Source: Symbiobacteriaceae bacterium (GTDB lineage: Bacteria; Bacillota; JAAYKD01; WRDA01). From it: DNA of 6,522 nucleotides. The stretch covers positions 1-6,522 of the forward strand of contig WRDA01000080.1 of assembly GCA_009783675.1 (NCBI GenBank), given 5' to 3'. This document shows, one piece after another, positions 5,578-6,522 of the stretch (its first letter is position 1; each line of letters opens with the position of its first letter). Below the pieces are notes generated by a model. The model was not told the DNA's origin, did no database searches, and saw nothing but the letters and a program-made list of their open reading frames with translations. The translations under genes and the position numbers were made by a program.

Positions 5578-6522
5578 CTGGCAACACGACATCGTAAGCC
5601 TCCCGCCAAGGCTCAGAATCAGGACGTGCGTCTGGTTGCCTTGGGGGGATGTGAGGAGCTTGGCCGCAGTATGTGGCTTCTCTGCCTGGGGGATGACTGG
5701 CTCATCGTCGACGCTGGTTCAGCCTTCCCGGAGAACGAGCTGCTTGGCATAGATATGGTTATTCCCGACATCAGCTATTTGGTTGAGCATAAGGAGAAAC
5801 TCAGGGGAATCGTCCTGACTCACGCTCATTATGACCATATTGGCGCTTTGCCCTTTGTCCTGCCGCAATTGCCTCTTCCAGTCTATGGTTCTCCCCTGAC
5901 CCTGGAGATGACTAAACTCTACTTGCGAGATTATCCACAGGTAGGGAAGGTTCGCTGGGTGACTATCGAACCTGGGCAGAGTTTCCAGGTGGGATCGATT
6001 CACTGCGATCTCCTGAGAATGAGCCATGACCTGCCGGATTCCTGCGGACTTGCAGTGCGTTCGCCTCAGGGCTGGATCATCTTCAGCGGGGACTTTAAGG
6101 TCGACTACACTCCTCCCGATGGTCGTATGATCGACCTTGCTCATCTGGGGCAGCTCGGGCATGAGGGAGTGCTTTGTCTCCTCAGTGATTCCGGTAATGC
6201 CGAGATGCCTGGCAGTACTCTTTCAGAGAAGGAGATGGGTAAACGCCTGTCTCAGGTGCTTCTCGAGAGCACAGATCGCCTGGTGGTTCATCTGGGAGTC
6301 AACGATCTGCTACGCTTACACCAGCTCCTCTGGATCGCCGTGGAGCAGGATCTGCAGGTGCAGATTCAAACACCTGCCCTGCGAGAGATGATTCAAGCAG
6401 CAGAGCGTGCAAAGGCGCTGAGTTTCCCCCCTGCCCTTAAGTCATCAGGTCGCAGAGGTAGGGCCAAGTCAAGTGGTCAGCCTGCTAAACGACAAATGAT
6501 CTTGGTTTCATCCCTCCCCAGC
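5578..6522 (+). CDS. rnj: Ribonuclease J family protein, N-terminal 315 residues (3' end outside window)
   Basis: RNase J is a metallo-beta-lactamase/beta-CASP enzyme that degrades RNA 5' to 3' and can cut internally. The frame is open from 5557 to the window edge. From CTG 5578 the start, MATRHRKPPAKAQNQDVRLV then ALGGCEELGRS, fits the family's basic lead-in before [AP]-L-G-G-x-x-E-[IL]-G. Metal-binding residues are present: His82, His84, Asp86 and His87 in LTHAHYDHIGALPF, His150 in MSHDLPDSCG, and Asp172 in FSGDFKVD. Family motifs FPENELLGIDMVIPD and LLSDSGNAEMPG (usually D-S-T-N-A-E) are also present. Beyond ~residue 230 the beta-CASP domain diverges: the F-A-S-N-[IL]-x-R segment reads LGVNDLLR, the G-R-S-M segment is not found, and a basic Ser/Gly-rich linker (KSSGRRGRAKSSGQPAKR) follows. 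The most conservative alternative start is GTG 5626. Family assignment is firm; full RNase J activity is uncertain. Confidence 0.85.
   Translation, partial: MATRHRKPPAKAQNQDVRLVALGGCEELGRSMWLLCLGDDWLIVDAGSAFPENELLGIDMVIPDISYLVEHKEKLRGIVLTHAHYDHIGALPFVLPQLPLPVYGSPLTLEMTKLYLRDYPQVGKVRWVTIEPGQSFQVGSIHCDLLRMSHDLPDSCGLAVRSPQGWIIFSGDFKVDYTPPDGRMIDLAHLGQLGHEGVLCLLSDSGNAEMPGSTLSEKEMGKRLSQVLLESTDRLVVHLGVNDLLRLHQLLWIAVEQDLQVQIQTPALREMIQAAERAKALSFPPALKSSGRRGRAKSSGQPAKRQMILVSSLPS

Noticed and set aside
5484..5597. 37-codon open frame (MKICASVTALSRDAGAQVPI...) between pnp and RNase J
   Set aside because: No Shine-Dalgarno precedes its ATG, it overlaps the RNase J start, and the sequence suggests no known leader peptide. 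Weakly possible only.
5492..5752. 86-codon + strand open frame over the RNase J N-terminus
   Set aside because: It is in the wrong frame relative to the clear RNase J motifs and is rich in Arg, Ser, Cys and Trp, as out-of-frame translation often is.
1..6522. Mobile elements, CRISPR arrays, tRNA/rRNA genes or a new defence system
   Set aside because: No direct repeats, transposase, integrase, attachment site or RNA-gene sequence was seen; all coding space is taken by housekeeping genes.

Overview
This window is a stretch of bacterial housekeeping genes, all on the + strand and tightly packed. In order it holds the 3' end of rbfA, then truB, ribF, a nadD-type gene, rpsO, pnp, and the first part of an RNase J gene that runs off the right edge. 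The arrangement is the widespread nusA-infB-rbfA-truB-ribF-rpsO-pnp translation/RNA cluster. Two things are less usual: a NaMN adenylyltransferase-like gene between ribF and rpsO, and RNase J directly after pnp. The organism is probably a member of the Bacillota (Clostridia-like) or a relative. The reasons are AGGAGG-type ribosome binding sites with good spacing, a consensus SigA/sigma-70 promoter, a Firmicutes-looking S15 and PNPase, and an RNase J. This is inference, and no 16S rRNA or lineage-specific marker is present.

Left part (1-2747): rbfA, truB, ribF and nadD are separated by 16 nt or less and look like one transcript, coming from a promoter left of the window. RbfA (30S maturation) and TruB (tRNA psi55) serve translation. 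RibF and NadD are both nucleotidylyltransferase-fold enzymes, making FAD and NaAD (the NAD precursor). RibF keeps its adenylyltransferase motifs, but its C-terminal riboflavin-kinase module looks badly eroded.

Middle (2748-3388): a perfect TTGACA-N18-TATAAT promoter starts a new unit. A 7-bp-arm inverted repeat straddles its -10 box. It is followed by an S15 leader of about 145 nt with several visible pairings, then rpsO. A terminator-like hairpin follows rpsO. An AT-rich inverted repeat and a second hairpin then lie upstream of pnp, a layout that recalls the post-transcriptionally controlled rpsO-pnp intervals known elsewhere.

Right part (3389-6522): pnp is full length with all catalytic residues present. 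It is followed by a 107-nt spacer with possible structure, then an RNase J homologue. The best supported start of that gene is a CTG behind a strong Shine-Dalgarno. Its metallo-beta-lactamase residues are intact, but the beta-CASP part visible here is unusually divergent. PNPase and RNase J together form an RNA-decay pair. I see no mobile element, CRISPR array, tRNA, rRNA or defence system. The points worth checking are the degenerate RibF kinase module, the divergent RNase J with a CTG start, and the rpsO and pnp control regions.
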